NCBI RefSeq assembly: GCF_001642475.1
Contig: NW_019173954.1
Coordinates: 124,001-188,000, forward strand
Direction of reading: 5' to 3'
Length of the DNA: 64,000 nt
Origin: Fonsecaea monophora
Taxonomy: Eukaryota; Ascomycota; Eurotiomycetes; Chaetothyriales; Herpotrichiellaceae
A program made the position numbers and the translations under genes. Below, in pieces: positions 32,471 through 45,500 of this stretch. The notes beneath the pieces are model-generated. The model was not told the DNA's origin. It made no database searches and worked only from the letters and a program-made list of their open reading frames with translations. How positions within the stretch are numbered: the first letter of the stretch is position 1; the number at the start of each line of letters is the position of its first letter.

Positions 32471-35400
32471 ATGTCCGAACATGGCAGCAATGAGTCGAGA
32501 CGGTCCTCCTCACAGACGTCCAATCAGTCGGCCGAATTCAAGAAACCCAAGACCCTCCGGGGTGCCCCCAAGCGTCATGGCTCGAAACACTCCTCTAAAT
32601 CTTTCGAAGAGGACGACCCTTCTCTGACCTCGTTCCCCTCGTTTTCTCCAGAGGCAGAAACAAAATCGGCAAGCGTTGCTCAAGAGGCGGTTCCCAAACA
32701 CATACGTACGATATCACAGAAGGCAAGGGATAGGAAGGCCACTCTGGCCGGCTTAACAAGCGCATCCCCTTCGCTCAATAGACAAAATGCGCTGTTTGAC
32801 GATTCCCCGCGATCATCTTTGGAGATCCCCGGTTCTTTGCATCTGGCTAGCGACGAGCACATAGAAAGACTCATCGCCAGGACTGGTGCTGTCAAATTGG
32901 TCCGTCAGTATGCCTCCGATCTTGCTCAAAGAGACGCGGAGATTTCTGCTCTACGAATTCGAGCAGATCACAGGGAAAGAGAATTGAAGAAGATCCTGCG
33001 CGAGGCCAATGTCCCTACGGCAGAGGTAGAGAAAAGATTGCTCAGATTGGAACAGGGAGAAAGTGACTCGAATGTCCATTCTGGCTCAGTGGATCGGACA
33101 GCTGCGTTGCTGGACGGGATGATGAGCGAAGCCATGGCGGATGGCATTGTGGTCAACAGTCCCTTGGACACTGATTTCCCGGCTGGTCATGTCTCAGATA
33201 CTCGAAGCCCTCCATCAGCATCACACGCTGACCTGGAGATGAATCGCAGTAGGGCTGGTTCTCTGGCATCGAGTCTAGCCAAGGCAAGCCGAACCCCCAG
33301 TAGGGCCAACAGCAGTGTGAGCGACAGTAGCCAGGATATGGAAGCCACGTTACGACCCCGGGTACCAAGCTCAACCACCTCCAAGTTGTCTGGTCTGCAG
33401 AGTATATTCCAGCCTCCCTCACAGTCCTCGAGCTACTTCATTGGCGGCAAAAGCGTCAAGAAGCCCAAGGCCAGCGATGAAGCCAGTGTGCGCTCTAGCC
33501 AGTCTACTCGATCCTTTGCCTCGTGGACACAAATTTTTGGTGGAAAGTCCCAGCCTAGTCGATCTAGGGCATCGTCACTGGGACAGCAGAATACACCTGG
33601 GGAGGTAGAGCCGGCTGCACCGAAACCACGCATGGGCCCGCCTCTGGTTGCCACCAAATCGTCTGCCTCCCTTCCAACAACTGGGACGGTCAAAAGCCGC
33701 CCCCCAGCAAAGCGCGTACCTACTGCCACGCGACTGTCCGCCAGTCCAAATCATGTGCGGAAGGGGTCAAACGCAAGCAGCCTTCCTCCGACTGTCGAAC
33801 TAGATTCTATGATTGAAAGTTCTCAGCTACCTCCCACCATGACAACACAGAATGTGGACAGCACCGGGCTATTGACGGACCGCTTCGGCTTCATCTACGA
33901 CCAGAAACGGCGGAAAAGGCAAAGCCTTCCGGTTCGAGCACACCGACGAAACAGGCTGAGCGGTGCCGAAACCATTGCTAGTTTTAGAGCTGGCGAACAT
34001 GCACCAGCTGATGAACTCTCAGCCGAAAGACCCATCACGCCCGTCTCAGTGGATGATGAGGCACCTAAAAAGTCGTGGCAAGAGTACCTTAAAGTGCCCG
34101 CAGCGCTGTCTTCGGGAAGGCCCAAGGAATTACTTTCACATACGCCGTCTGCTGGAGCTGTTGTCACTGTCAGTTCAGTGGACGCCGCAGGCACTACAAC
34201 GCCACCGCGTCGAAGCCGGGAGGCCTCCATTTCGGTCTCTGCTGCTTCGCAAAAGGCACTTCCAACCACCAGTGTGGTGATGGAACCGCAGCCCTCCACA
34301 GTGACGGCGACCTCTGCCGACTTTACACCGGATTCCGAGTCCGACTCTATAGGCGACTCCGGCCCCGCGAAGTTACTTTTGGAGCAACTGACAGAACTGC
34401 ACGACGCACTTCAAGCTGAAAGAGCTGTCCGGTGGAACGACTTTCTACGTCGAGTCAGAGCGGAAAGGGCAAACAACGCCGACCGCGCTAGCAACAGCAA
34501 CACGCCTGAAGCAGACCTTCTCAGCGGCGAACTTATAGGGATAGCAACCCTTGGGCGCTCGACAAAGACGAAGGCAAAGTACATGCACTTCAAATCACTG
34601 GTTCTGGCTGGGATACCCGTCTCCCTCCGGCCAAAGATTTGGGCCGAGTGTTCTGGGGCAAGCGCTTTGAGAATTCCAGGCTACTATGAAGACCTTGTTG
34701 CCCGATCACAAGACGGCACCGACATCGACCCTGACATTGCAAGCCAGATCAAGGCGGACGTTCACCGGACACTCACCGACAATGTGTTCTTCCGTCAAGG
34801 GCCTGGCGTCCAGAGGCTGGAGGAGTTGCTGAGGGCCTATTCCTTGCACAATCCACGCATTGGGTACTGTCAAGGTATGAATCTCATCACAGCGTCTTTG
34901 CTGCTCATTTGTGCGACAGCAGAAGATTGCTTTTGGCTTCTCGTTGCCATTATTGATGTCATTCTCCCGAGTCAATATTTCAGCTCGACCCTGCTTGTGG
35001 CTCGGGCTGATCAGGTGGTTCTTCGGCAGTATGTTGCGGAAGTTCTGCCAAAGCTCAGCGCCAAATTGGATGAGTTGGGTGTTGAATTGGAGGCGTGCAC
35101 GTTTCATTGGTTCTTGTCGTTGTATACGGGCGTTTTGACGGGCGGCGAGGCCTTGTATCGCGTTTGGGATGTCATGTGAGTTGTGTCTGCCACTCGATTC
35201 GAAACGTTCTGCTGGAATGCTTTACTAATCGCGCATTTTCTCCGCCACAGTCTGTGCCTCAACAGTTCCGACGCTCCTCCACAAGCCTTGAACCAACCCA
35301 AGACTGCGCTCTCGGTGGAGATGCCATCCCTCGGTCTGACAAGTGGCCCATCTACACCTGTGACGCCATTGCACCCCCAAACCGAACCTAACTCCACCGC

Positions 35401-35662
35401 AGACGACTCCTCGGATGAGCATGACGGGACATCGTCGCCGTTCCTCTTTCAATTGGCCCTCGCTTTGCTGAAGCTCAATGAAAACGCCATCCTCGCACTC
35501 GACTCCGCGGCGCAGGTGTATACGTATATCAACCACAACATGACGAACCACGCCATCAGCATTGATGCCCTGGTACAAGCAAGTGAGGCGTTGAGGACGA
35601 GAATAGTAAGAAAGGAAATGTTGGAGAGGAGGAAGCAAGCGATCAAAGAGTTGGGACCGTGA
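32471..35662 (+). CDS. TBC-domain Rab GTPase-activating protein
   Basis: Exons 32471-35175 and 35251-35662 (intron 75 nt, GTGAGT...CCACAG) give 1038 aa. The N-terminal two thirds are Ser-rich and disordered apart from a coiled coil at about 140-195. The TBC domain begins near residue 713 (GIPVSLRPKIWAE). Both catalytic fingers are present: the Arg finger in IKADVHRT and the Gln finger in GYCQGMN. It continues with CTFHWFLSLYTGVLTGGEALYRVWDV and, across the splice, ILCLNSS, then FLFQLALALLKLNENAIL. It should speed GTP hydrolysis by a Rab at endomembranes; which Rab is unknown. The stop at 35660 overlaps a perfect GTGAGT donor (35659). Splicing to 35725 would replace the last residue with a 32-residue tail ending at 35821. 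Confidence 0.88.
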
Positions 35663-37185
35663 GTGGCAAACACGACCAGCACTTGAGGTTAAAAAAGAAG
35701 GCGAAAGAAGTATACAATCACCAGGAGAAATCCTCAGAATTCTCGATCAAGATACAATAGTTGGGATGAGGGAGTGGCTGTTCTTGGGCTGGAACTTGAG
35801 CTTGGAGTCTTATCAGGATAACGACTTCGATTCCAGCGACGTTGATCATCTCCTGGATTCTGCATCGTTAAATGGACATGAAGGAAAAGAAAAGAATGAT
35901 CAGAAGGTGTGCGTGTCTGGGGGGGACACGAGAACCGGCAGTCCCAAGTGATCAGATGCACACAAGGAGGGGAAACGGAGTTGAAAAAGAGGCAACGACT
36001 TTTCTTTTGTTGTCAGCTATTTGTTGCTTTTGTCTACCAGGCACGTTTATCGTTTGCTATATATGCATCTTTACATGATACCCCCGGGCGACCATGCGAG
36101 AAAAAAGCGAGTATGGAAACAGAGCAAGCTGGATTGGAGAATGCAAACTGGAATAAATGGGAAAAAAGTTTTAGATTATGAAGCCGATATATTGAACCAT
36201 GCATTCTCGGCTGATTGTTGGAGTCTTGTCTGTTGGTTCATTCATCTTTCCATTCTTTAGTTCATCCATGGCCTGGTGTTTCCATCGTAGCTCGTAGATC
36301 TCACCCAGCACCCTATGGAATCCGGCACCAGCTCTCTCTCTCTCGCGTCCTCTCCTCTCTTTACTGGCGCGTAGTCTACAGTAGATATCAGCTACGTGTA
36401 CTAGGTTCCTTGTACAGGGTATGCGTGCACCTCACAATACACAATCCCCGGAGCAATGTTCATGAGGTCTAATGTCTAAGGTCTGAGCGAAAAAGGGTCA
36501 TTCATCTGCATACTCCCATGACTCATAACTGGTTGACTACCTGCCTGGGTACCTATGTAGGTAAGAAGGTGATGCCGTCTGTATCCAAGGACAGTTCCCG
36601 ACCTAGGTATGGTGTGGTGTTGTATGGTATGGTCTGGGATGAATGTCACATGCGTGCCCAATCTCCCATCTCCTATTCCATTCAACTCGCTGTGCGTTGT
36701 GGGATAATGAATGAATGAATGACATACTTTGCTCGATCAATCCACCCGTGCAGTCTGTCCTGTCCTGTCCTGTCCTGTCTGGTTCGGTCGGCTCTGCTCT
36801 GGCTCGGCTTCGCGATCCTCTCGTCTGTCTGCCCTGATATCTTTTTCTGTCCTTGTTTCAATCCCACCCATTCCCTGCTCTGAAAATACTCGATCCTCTT
36901 TTTTTTTGGCCTTTTCTGGGTCAATTTCTTTTCTTCTTCGTCTGTGCTTGTTGCTCGTCATAGGAGAGGAGGGTAGATTCGTCAGCTCGTCTCGCCAATG
37001 TCAGACCGGACCGGGTCGTTGTATTCATCATCCCCAACCGAGAAAGTGCAGTGATCGTTGAGCTGCCAAATCAGCTCGTGAACTCGTGAAACACTCCGTG
37101 CTCGATCCTGGATCAACCATAGATGACAAACTCGCGGCACTGATGAAACACTCGGCGAGGACGCATGAGACCCCTGTAGGCTCCG
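35663..37185. other. convergent intergenic region with microsatellites
   Basis: Between the TBC gene (plus) and the SNF2-RING helicase (minus), tail to tail. 35725-35821 may be a third TBC exon (see findings). CT-dinucleotide runs occur near 36330, AATG repeats near 36706-36721, five CTGTC units at 36755-36779 and a T-run near 36900. No further gene seen. Confidence 0.45.
36755..36779. repeat. (CTGTC)5 pentamer microsatellite
   Basis: Five perfect CTGTC units in the gene-free region, followed by TGG. Simple slippage repeat. Confidence 0.9.
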
Positions 37186-40100
37186 TCAAAATGGTCGAGG
37201 GGGCAGCCGATGGGTCAGGTCGACATTGTCGGCGTCGGCGTCGTCTTGGCCGTCGTTCTCGTCCTCCACCAAGATGAACTCGTTCTGTCCCTGCTCTTTG
37301 ACCTCGCCAAACAACTCGAGCAACTGCTGGATCGTGGCTCGTTTCCCCATGCTGTCCGGCCCAATGGCACCCGTGACCTCGACGTCCTTGCGCTCCTGCA
37401 TGCGAATCAGATCCTCGTCGATGGAACCCTTGACCACGAAGCGGAGCACGTCGACACGGTTTTCCTGCCCGATCCGAAACGCACGGCAGTACGCTTGGGC
37501 TTCGACCGACGAGTTGAACCACAGATCCAGAATGATGACCTTGCTCGCCATGCTCAGGTTCAGACCCACCCCGCCGGCCTTCAAGGAGCAGATCATGATG
37601 AAGATGTTGGGATCGTGCTGGAATTTGGTGATCGCCCGGTCTCGCGCATCAAGGGACATTTTGCCGTTGAAGAGCACATGGCCCCATCCCTCGGCCGAGC
37701 AGACCTTGCTGAAAATCTTCCCGAGCCCGAGGAATTGGGTGTAGACGAGCACCTTTTGTCCCTCGTCCCGCTTCTTCCAGTTGAGGATGGCCGCCTTCGC
37801 CGCCAACAGTTTGGCAGACGGGAGGAGATCGCCACCCGCTTCCAGCCAGTCCAGGTCTTCCTCCTCGCCCTCGCTGTTGTCATCCAAGGTGTCACTACCA
37901 TGGCGGAAACCAGCACCTCTCGCTCCCCCGGTGGCCTTTTGCGTCAGCTTGGCCAGCCGTCTCTTCTTCTTTTCCACCTTGGCCGCCATCTCCTGGTTGT
38001 TGAAACCGAGTTCTTTCAGGCCGCTACAGGGCGACGACTCTTCGAAAAACGTCTGGCATTCGAGGCACGCCATCTTCTCTTCCCCTCTCTTTGTCCGCTC
38101 TTCGTGCATGGCCGTCATGCATTCTTGGCAGTACACGTGGAAGCATGAAGTGCAGACCGGTTCGTCGGGAGGTTGGCGACATTTGGCACAGATTGACCGA
38201 AGATGCACTTCCGTCCAGGTCTCGGATGTAGCCAACGCCCGAAGGAACTTTCGGAACTGGAAGGAAAGCCCGTAGTCGGAACCAGTGGCAAGGTTTTCAT
38301 CGTCTTCGACATCTGGCGTCACGTTAGCCCCTTCGAGCTCCCTGGTCTGGAATGTCTTGAGCGTGTTTTCGTTGGCAATGAGCATCTTCCTCAGAGCTCG
38401 CATCATGTTCACCGCAACATTGTCGCGAGAAGCCGACACCTCTTTGGCCGCCAGCCGCCACAGAGTCTCGATGTCTGCCGCCACGAACAAGCGCTTCAAC
38501 ACGTCTTGACACAGCATGATGTGCGAACAAAGCATTCGGAGACGCATCAACATGCCCAAAATGTTGCCATAGTTGCTGTTGAGGTTCCCGGATGTCGAGT
38601 ACGTGTTGATTCGCTGGATATATCTCGACTTGACAATGTTGTAGATATTCCTCTCCACGGCGTTAAATTCGACCAGGATGGTGTTGTGCGTGATACCAGG
38701 CAGTTTGACGATGGGAGCATTGAACAGCGTATCCACGTGGGTCCTCCTCAACATGATACCCCTCAAGACATTGTGAAGCCTGCCCATATTGACTGGGTCT
38801 TTATTGATCCGGTTGTTGCAGTAGTTGTGGCAAAAGGTCGCGTAGTCCCCAGTATGAGGAACCCTGAGGAAAGAGAAGTACGGAAAGAGCTCTTCGATGT
38901 AGTTCAGGATCGGAGTCCCTGTAATGCACCATCTGTAGATACCCGTGAGAGCACGCACCGCAATCGAGGTCTTGGACGTATGGTTCTTGATGTGATGGGC
39001 TTCATCTAGGACGATGCGGTGGAACTTGATCCGGTGCAGCGGCCCGACGTTGTTGAGGAAGTAGTCCTTCCACCACTTGTTCTTTTGCTCTTCGGACGCC
39101 AGATTCTTGGGCGGCTCTGCCAGAGGATAGCTCTTCTGGACCTCGCCGTAGGTGGTCAGGATCACATCATACGCCGTCAAGTCCGCGACGATATTGTTGC
39201 TTTGAAGACGAGAACCGGAGTGGAAACGGAGAATTCGACCCATGGCGTTCCCCTTTACGTGCTTGTCCATTTCCTGCATCCATTGATTGAGCAGGGTAGG
39301 CGGCGCAATGATCAACGTGGTTTTGATAGCACTTCCCTCGTCCGCTTTGCCATCCAGGATGTTCGCACTGTCCAAGTTAGCAACGGTTCAAGCGCTTGCG
39401 ATATTCGACTCACATCATCTGTATTGTTTTTCCAAACCCCATTTCGTCGCAGACTAGACCACCCTTCGGTTTTATCTCTCCGGTCTCCCGTTCTCGCATG
39501 AAGGCAGCGCCGAGAAGTTGGTGGTTGTAGAGCGAAGACTCCATGCCTCGAAGCTTCCACCCGCCGTGGTTATCTGATCTCACGGCGCCACGCCCTTTAA
39601 ATTTCTTGGTGGCCTCCAAGACAGCCGCTCGATCCGAATTGGCAGAGCCACGCTCAGCCGACGGGATGCTCGCAATGAGTTCTTTCAGTGCCGTGGCTTT
39701 GTTCGACGACGTGAAGGTCGGCATGTCCGGTCTCGAAGCGTTGGCTTGTGCAGCGCCCACGATGTTGGTCTGTCCAAGGCTTTGGAGATTGCTCAGGTTC
39801 GGCCGTCGTGGCTGACTTCTCTTCTTGTAGGACTTTGGGACGCCGCCGTTCTGGTTCGTGCCTCGTTTCTTCCTTGGCTGACGATCTTCTGTGGAAGCCG
39901 CCGCCTTTCTCTTTGGCTTTCGACCCTCGCCGAAGCCGGCATCAATGCCAGCAGAGATCGCATCTTGTAGCTCCTTCTTGGAGAGTCGGTTGCGAGTTTT
40001 TGGCGCTGGTCCCTCCTTTGGTGGAGGACCTGGTAGGGTAGGAATCTCTGGAACGAATAGCGAATCTGCCTCCTCATAACCTGCAGGGAGGTCATCTCGG

Positions 40101-41173
40101 GTGGGAGTATTGTTTACTACAAGCTTCCTTCTTGCAATGTCCCGGAGCCGTCTGTGCTCAGCAAGCTTCTCTGTAGCGAATAGCATGTCGTCTGCTTTAG
40201 TATTTGTCGTTGCGGCCACCTTTTTCTCATACTCTGCCTTGCGATGGGCAAAATACGCAGCTGCTTGTGCATCTTCTGCTGCAGGGTCCTTGTCGATGAC
40301 GGCGTTCCAATCCATCTCGTCGCTGTTTTCTTCAACAAGGTTGTTTGACAGCCCCGCAGAGTTCCAAGCGGACTCATCAATCGCGTCGTCACCATCCTCA
40401 AGATCACGAAGGTTGGTCTTATTCTGGTTGTACTGCTGAAGAGCTTCAAGGCCGTGCATCTCCAAGTCTTCTTCCGGAGGGAAAGGAGGCTCTGACGGTC
40501 CTCCCAAATCCACTTGTTCTGGATGACCGAGAGTCTTGTACTCGTCGAAAGACTCGGGGCGTGTCAGCTGGGTAACGTGAGGTTGTGGCACATTTGAACC
40601 ATCGTCTGCGGCCTTAACAAGATCGACGTCAGTGTGTCCGTCCTCGACCTTCCTCTCAGCTAGTCCCTGCTTCCCACTGTGTATTTTGTCATTCGCATCA
40701 CCATCGTGATGCGACCCAGCATCTTCTGCCACCCTGTCGAGGTTCTCGATCGTGGTTTGAGCAACTGGCGTATCCTTCTGCCCATCATTTCGCTCAATTA
40801 GCATGATTGGTCCAGAATTGGAGTTGGGCTTATCCGGCTTGATATCTTCCTCGTCGTCATTCGACTCATGGCTCGTGGTATCATTTTGTTCGTGAAATAA
40901 CTCAGCAAGCTCAGATTTAGTCGTGGTGCTAGTGAAGGTCGCGAGGGGTTTATCATCGAACCCATTGTCGTGGCTCGTCGCCGTGATCTCGTTCTGCGAG
41001 GTATTGGAGTCGACGGGAAATGTCTTATTTGCTTCCTCATCCGGCTCAGCTTTGACCCTTGGCTTCTCTGGTACCACTAGCTGACACTCAGATCCTGAAT
41101 CGCTATCTGAGTCATCTGAGATAACGATGACATCCTTGTCTGGGGCGACAGAGGAGCCGGGCGACTGAGCCAT
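37186..41173 (-). CDS. SNF2-family DNA translocase with internal RING finger (Rad5/Rad16/Uls1 group)
   Basis: Exons 41173-39414 and 39367-37186 (46-nt intron, GTGAGT...GGACAG) give 1313 aa. Residues about 12-22 read DKDVIVISDDSDSD, a textbook SUMO-interacting motif. After an acidic disordered region and a basic patch near 460-500 the ATPase begins: Walker A DEMGFGKT near 580 (next to the splice), then the DEAH box LDEAHHIKN near 708 and TGTPILN. A C3HC4 RING (CAKC...CFHVYCQEC...CLEC, about 977-1025) sits between the two helicase lobes, the hallmark of the Rad5/Rad16 branch. The second lobe has KAGGVGLNLSMAS and AFRIGQ near 1215. These proteins use ATP to move on DNA and can act as ubiquitin ligases in repair or in removal of SUMOylated proteins. 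Without a HIRAN domain, it resembles Uls1/Ris1 or Rad16 more than Rad5. Confidence 0.9.
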
Positions 41174-42514
41174 GGTGATCCACGACGATCGTGGGTGTAC
41201 GAAGCAGGCCGAACTTCCACAGTACCAGATCTTCTGCCGAAACACCAAGTACAGAAGGAAACCAAGAGGAGAAGAGCCAAAATAATTCAGATCAAAGATT
41301 GGAAGGAGGAAAAGAATGATAGAGAAGGAAGACGTCAAGAAGGTAGAAGTAAGATATCAAAAAGCCTTGCGCTGGAGACGATGTCATAGGCAGTACTAGT
41401 AACCATGCCAGGGTTACTGAGAAGCCTTCATTCTAGAGTGAAGCATTGATGAGAACGCACGGCGACCATGAAATGCATGCGGTTTGTTGACCATGAAGAG
41501 CAATGGAGTAATGAGAAACAAACCTAGAGGTGATCATGGAACGAAGAGAGAAGTGAGGTAATGTGTTCCTCGGGCGGTAGCCTTGGGCAAGAAAGGAGAC
41601 ACCAATGTGAGGTTGAGAAGAAGAACAAAAGGAGTTTGAGCACTGAGGATTTGCCATTGAATTGGACGTCGAGCGCTCGTTGTAGCCATGTTATTCCAAT
41701 GAGATAGTTGGATCAGGCGCACCTCCCGTGCCTGCCTGTAGCACAGCATCCTGCTCTTCAGGCGTGCGCCATGCCCTTCATCTTGCTCTCCTCCTCCTAG
41801 TGTGAGGAATGGTCCTTGTGGAGGAGACGTAGAGGTTCTTGAGCTTTGTGCACAGGACAGTCTGTAGGAGAAGGGAGGCATTGTCGTTGAGCTGCATCGT
41901 TGGACAGCCGCGGCAGACGTAGCAGTATAGCACTCAGTGTTCAAGGCATTGAAACACAAGCATTTGGGGGCCAAGAGAACTGGTATCCGGCTTGTACCTA
42001 GGTACGAGGTAATAATATGTATCTCCTTGTATGCAGTTTGCACGAGAGTGAGTCGGATGGAAGATTTCGGGACGGACAATGTCGGTTTAGCGGATTACCC
42101 GATATGGTTAGCTTCCGGCTGGTTTCCGGCTCTTCACCGTAAGTTGGAGAATGATGCCGTCACGCCGCTTTGTTTCCCCCTTCCATTACCCACTCTCCAA
42201 ATTCCTAAAGAACAGACAGGCACAGGACAGGTTCAACTCACTTCTTACATCCTAGTAAGCTTCTACAACAGCAAAGCACTGTGCTGCCTTGCTGTCCCTG
42301 ACCCCTTCCACACCGTCCCCGAGCACGGTCGTCCTCTGTCATCCACAACATGTCTCGATGTCTGTGTCTAGGCCGTCGTCCTCTCGCCCTTTCTCCGAAC
42401 CCGATCTTGCGCGTCCACTCAATATCCCTTGTTTCAATTCAGTCTACTATCGCGCCTTGATCCCTATGTGATGAACCGTCTGCGAACCCTTGAGACTCTG
42501 AACATTGTGTTGAA
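41174..42514. promoter_or_regulatory. divergent promoter region helicase / LST4
   Basis: 1.3 kb between divergent start codons with no supported gene. Two chance open frames (up to 181 codons, both strands) lack family motifs. Confidence 0.45.
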
Positions 42515-45500
42515 ATGCTGGGGAGACTGATCCAGGGCTATGCCAGAGGTGGCCAGCTTGAGAGTGCCACGGAAGAAACACACACCCGCAGTCTCCTTTG
42601 GCCGGAATCGCATGCGGAGGGACGTGTCAGCTCTCTATCACCACCCAGTACTCCATATGGCTCTCCTACGACCCGTGTCTCACCTTTTGACGATCGAATT
42701 GGGTTGGAATTGAACGAGTCCAAAGACTTGAGGCTCATTGTTGCCCAGGATGCCTTCGGAACCAACGACCGTCCCTTACTGCTCTATGACACCCACTTTG
42801 TGGAGTCAAAGGAGCCCAACTTGGGTCAACGCGCCCCTGTCCCCTCCCCTGCTGCTGCTGGAGCACCTCAGCGTGTAGGCTCTGGGATTCCTATTTTAGG
42901 ACATGCGAGGAATCGAAGCTCTACCATTTCAGGAGCTTCGGCATCGTGGGCGCGCCCTCACAAGGAGTCGGAACCGACGGACCACCTAGGAAATGTGCTA
43001 GACTGTATGTTTGGCGTCAGCAGTGCTGCCAAATCCGGATCCAGCACAAAATTGCACTTCCTCCCAGGCGATCGAAGTCCTGCTAGCGACCTAAGTTCGC
43101 GTGCACCAACCTCAAATCTGTCTGGCACAGCGCCTTCTCGTGCTCCGCTCCTGAGAGCGAGGACAGCTACGACTACCGCTAACAATCAGAGTCAAAACAA
43201 TCCTTCCAGAGAATCTGACCCCGAACCACGGGACGCCGTTCTGATCACTCGCATGTTTTCGGTTACGCTTCCTGAGGCTCAAGATGATTTGAGGCAGCGA
43301 CGAAGGTCTTCCGCCGATCCCACCACCTCAATTAGCCCGCTGTCGCATGGGCCTGAGAATCAGATGGGTTGCTCCCTCCACAGCAAGAAACCCAAACTCG
43401 TAGAGAAAAAGACTCCTGTCTTTGCAATCGGCTTGCTTTTCTACCTGCCTCGCCCTGGTGACGTGCGTTCCAACACGTCGTCGGCGCGCCCTTCATCAAG
43501 AGCCTCATTTACGCCGTCGTCGACCCCGAATTCCTATGGATCGGACTCCTTTTCGTCCTGGACAATCCTGAACGCAATTCCCGAGTATTTGTGGTCTAGC
43601 GACAACTCCAGCCAGCTAACTGACCGTGGCATTGATATTATTGTGGGAAACTGGGAAGTTATTCTGAGGAGCCTTGCAGTTGTTGAGACGCTAGCACGGT
43701 CCGAGATTGGCGAGCTTTTGCAGGAGGTGAATCTGGCGCTGATCACCTCCGCAGCAAAGGCACCAAAAGGCCCTTCAGAACAACGTACCAATCAGCGCAA
43801 TGTCTATCTTCGGTCTCCAAACAGACTGGCGCAGGTGGCCGAGCTGCAACGCGCCGCCAGGCATACTCTATGGAGAGTGTCATATGCGCTGCGCATTCCG
43901 CGGGTGTACACGGGCCTTGGACTTGATAACGGGGGTCACTGGCTTGACGAAGCACGCTATCTTGTGCGACTCTGCGGAAATAAACAGCAAAACTTTTTTC
44001 TTTTCAACCTCTTGACTGCATTTCTTGGAAACCATACTGAATGGCTCGAAAGGCTAGGACCAGACTGGTATCGAAGACAGCTCAGAGTTTTGAACAAGGG
44101 GAGGCCTCGACCCACTAACGTGGCTTCTCGAACAGTCATAGTCTGCGAGAACCGATCAATGGCTCGCCGCATCATTTTTCTGCTGGCATCATTTCTGCCC
44201 CGGAATGCAATCACGAAGCTCCCCTCTGAGGTCATGTCTCCGCTACTCACGCCTGATATCAGCTCCTCTTCGCCTATCCATAGGATCATCCATGAAGATT
44301 CCCTACGTCGCCATGCTCACAATAAGTCGCGAGATGGAACCGTCACATTCTATCGCCGCGATGGTGCTGGGTTGTCCAGCAGTGTCTCTTCGTCTGAGAG
44401 CGCCAGTGGTATAGCTAGAGCCTTCCGCAGAAGTTCTCGGTCGCGAATCTCCAACGCTGAGCTTACCCTGGGCATGAGACAGGTCTCCGTCTTTTCACCG
44501 GGAGATAATGGTGGTAGTTTCCACAAGACCAATCCAACTAGCTCGACAGCTACGCCAGGGCTGGGCACACCCGTGCCACACTTTGCGACAAAGGCTGTTG
44601 ACAGCTACTTTCCTGAAGGCGCCGTCGTGGATAGCGAAGAGACTGGAGCTAGCGCTGATCTTGCTCGAATCTTGAGACGCGACAGCGTGAGTCAATCACA
44701 GTCCCATCAATCGAGTATGAACTGGGGATCGTTGATCAGCAACGTATCTGGACTATGGAACAAGAGGCAGGACTCGACCGCCTCAACAAGTGAGATCACG
44801 AGTTCGTTTGACACTGGAAGCCTGAGTGATCGCCGCCGATTCGCCCCTAAGTCTGTGCAGATTCATGGGAGACAGCCAAGTCGGTTGGAAGCAATGGTTG
44901 ACGAAGCCGGTCGGCTTCGAAAGAGTAAGCTAGGTCAAGAGGAAGATTCCACAAGCTTGTATCGACCATCGACGCTCCCGAGTGAGGCGCATCCCCCCCG
45001 GCTAACAGTCGATGAGAGGGATGGAGTTGTTGATGTGGACATCAATATTCCTGGGTTTATCGGTTGGAACGAGGGGAAAGGCGCCTCTCCCCCTTCATGG
45101 ATACATCATCGATCCCCTTCTTTTGCGAGTGTGGACGAAGCGGGCTCAATGTACAGCACACATTCGCGTCACGCCGATGTGACAGGCTGCAAATCTCCAA
45201 ACGTTGCCGGTTACCTCAAACGGTTTCATGAAGACTTCATACTACAGGGAGTCAAGCCGTACACTGAGCTTCAAGACGAAATCAGGAGAAGCATGTCAAG
45301 AGAACCAACTCCTTCTGATGATATGTCTCGATTGCCTGCAGACACAGAAAACAATGGAGAACAATGGGTTACTGTTTGCACAACACTACTTGCTGACCTA
45401 CGGAACTTCAGCATTCAGCGTCTGACCCTGAGACGACTGACACAACGAGGTACCGCCGGCGATACTGGTACAGGTGCTCCGAGCCAGTCCGGATCAGACA

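Noticed and set aside
37210..38148. 312-codon open frame on the plus strand
   Set aside because: Antisense to the RING and helicase-lobe region of the SNF2 gene, whose motifs are unambiguous.
41534..42079. 181-codon minus-strand frame in the helicase/LST4 promoter region
   Set aside because: No recognisable motif, and it sits where two promoters are expected.
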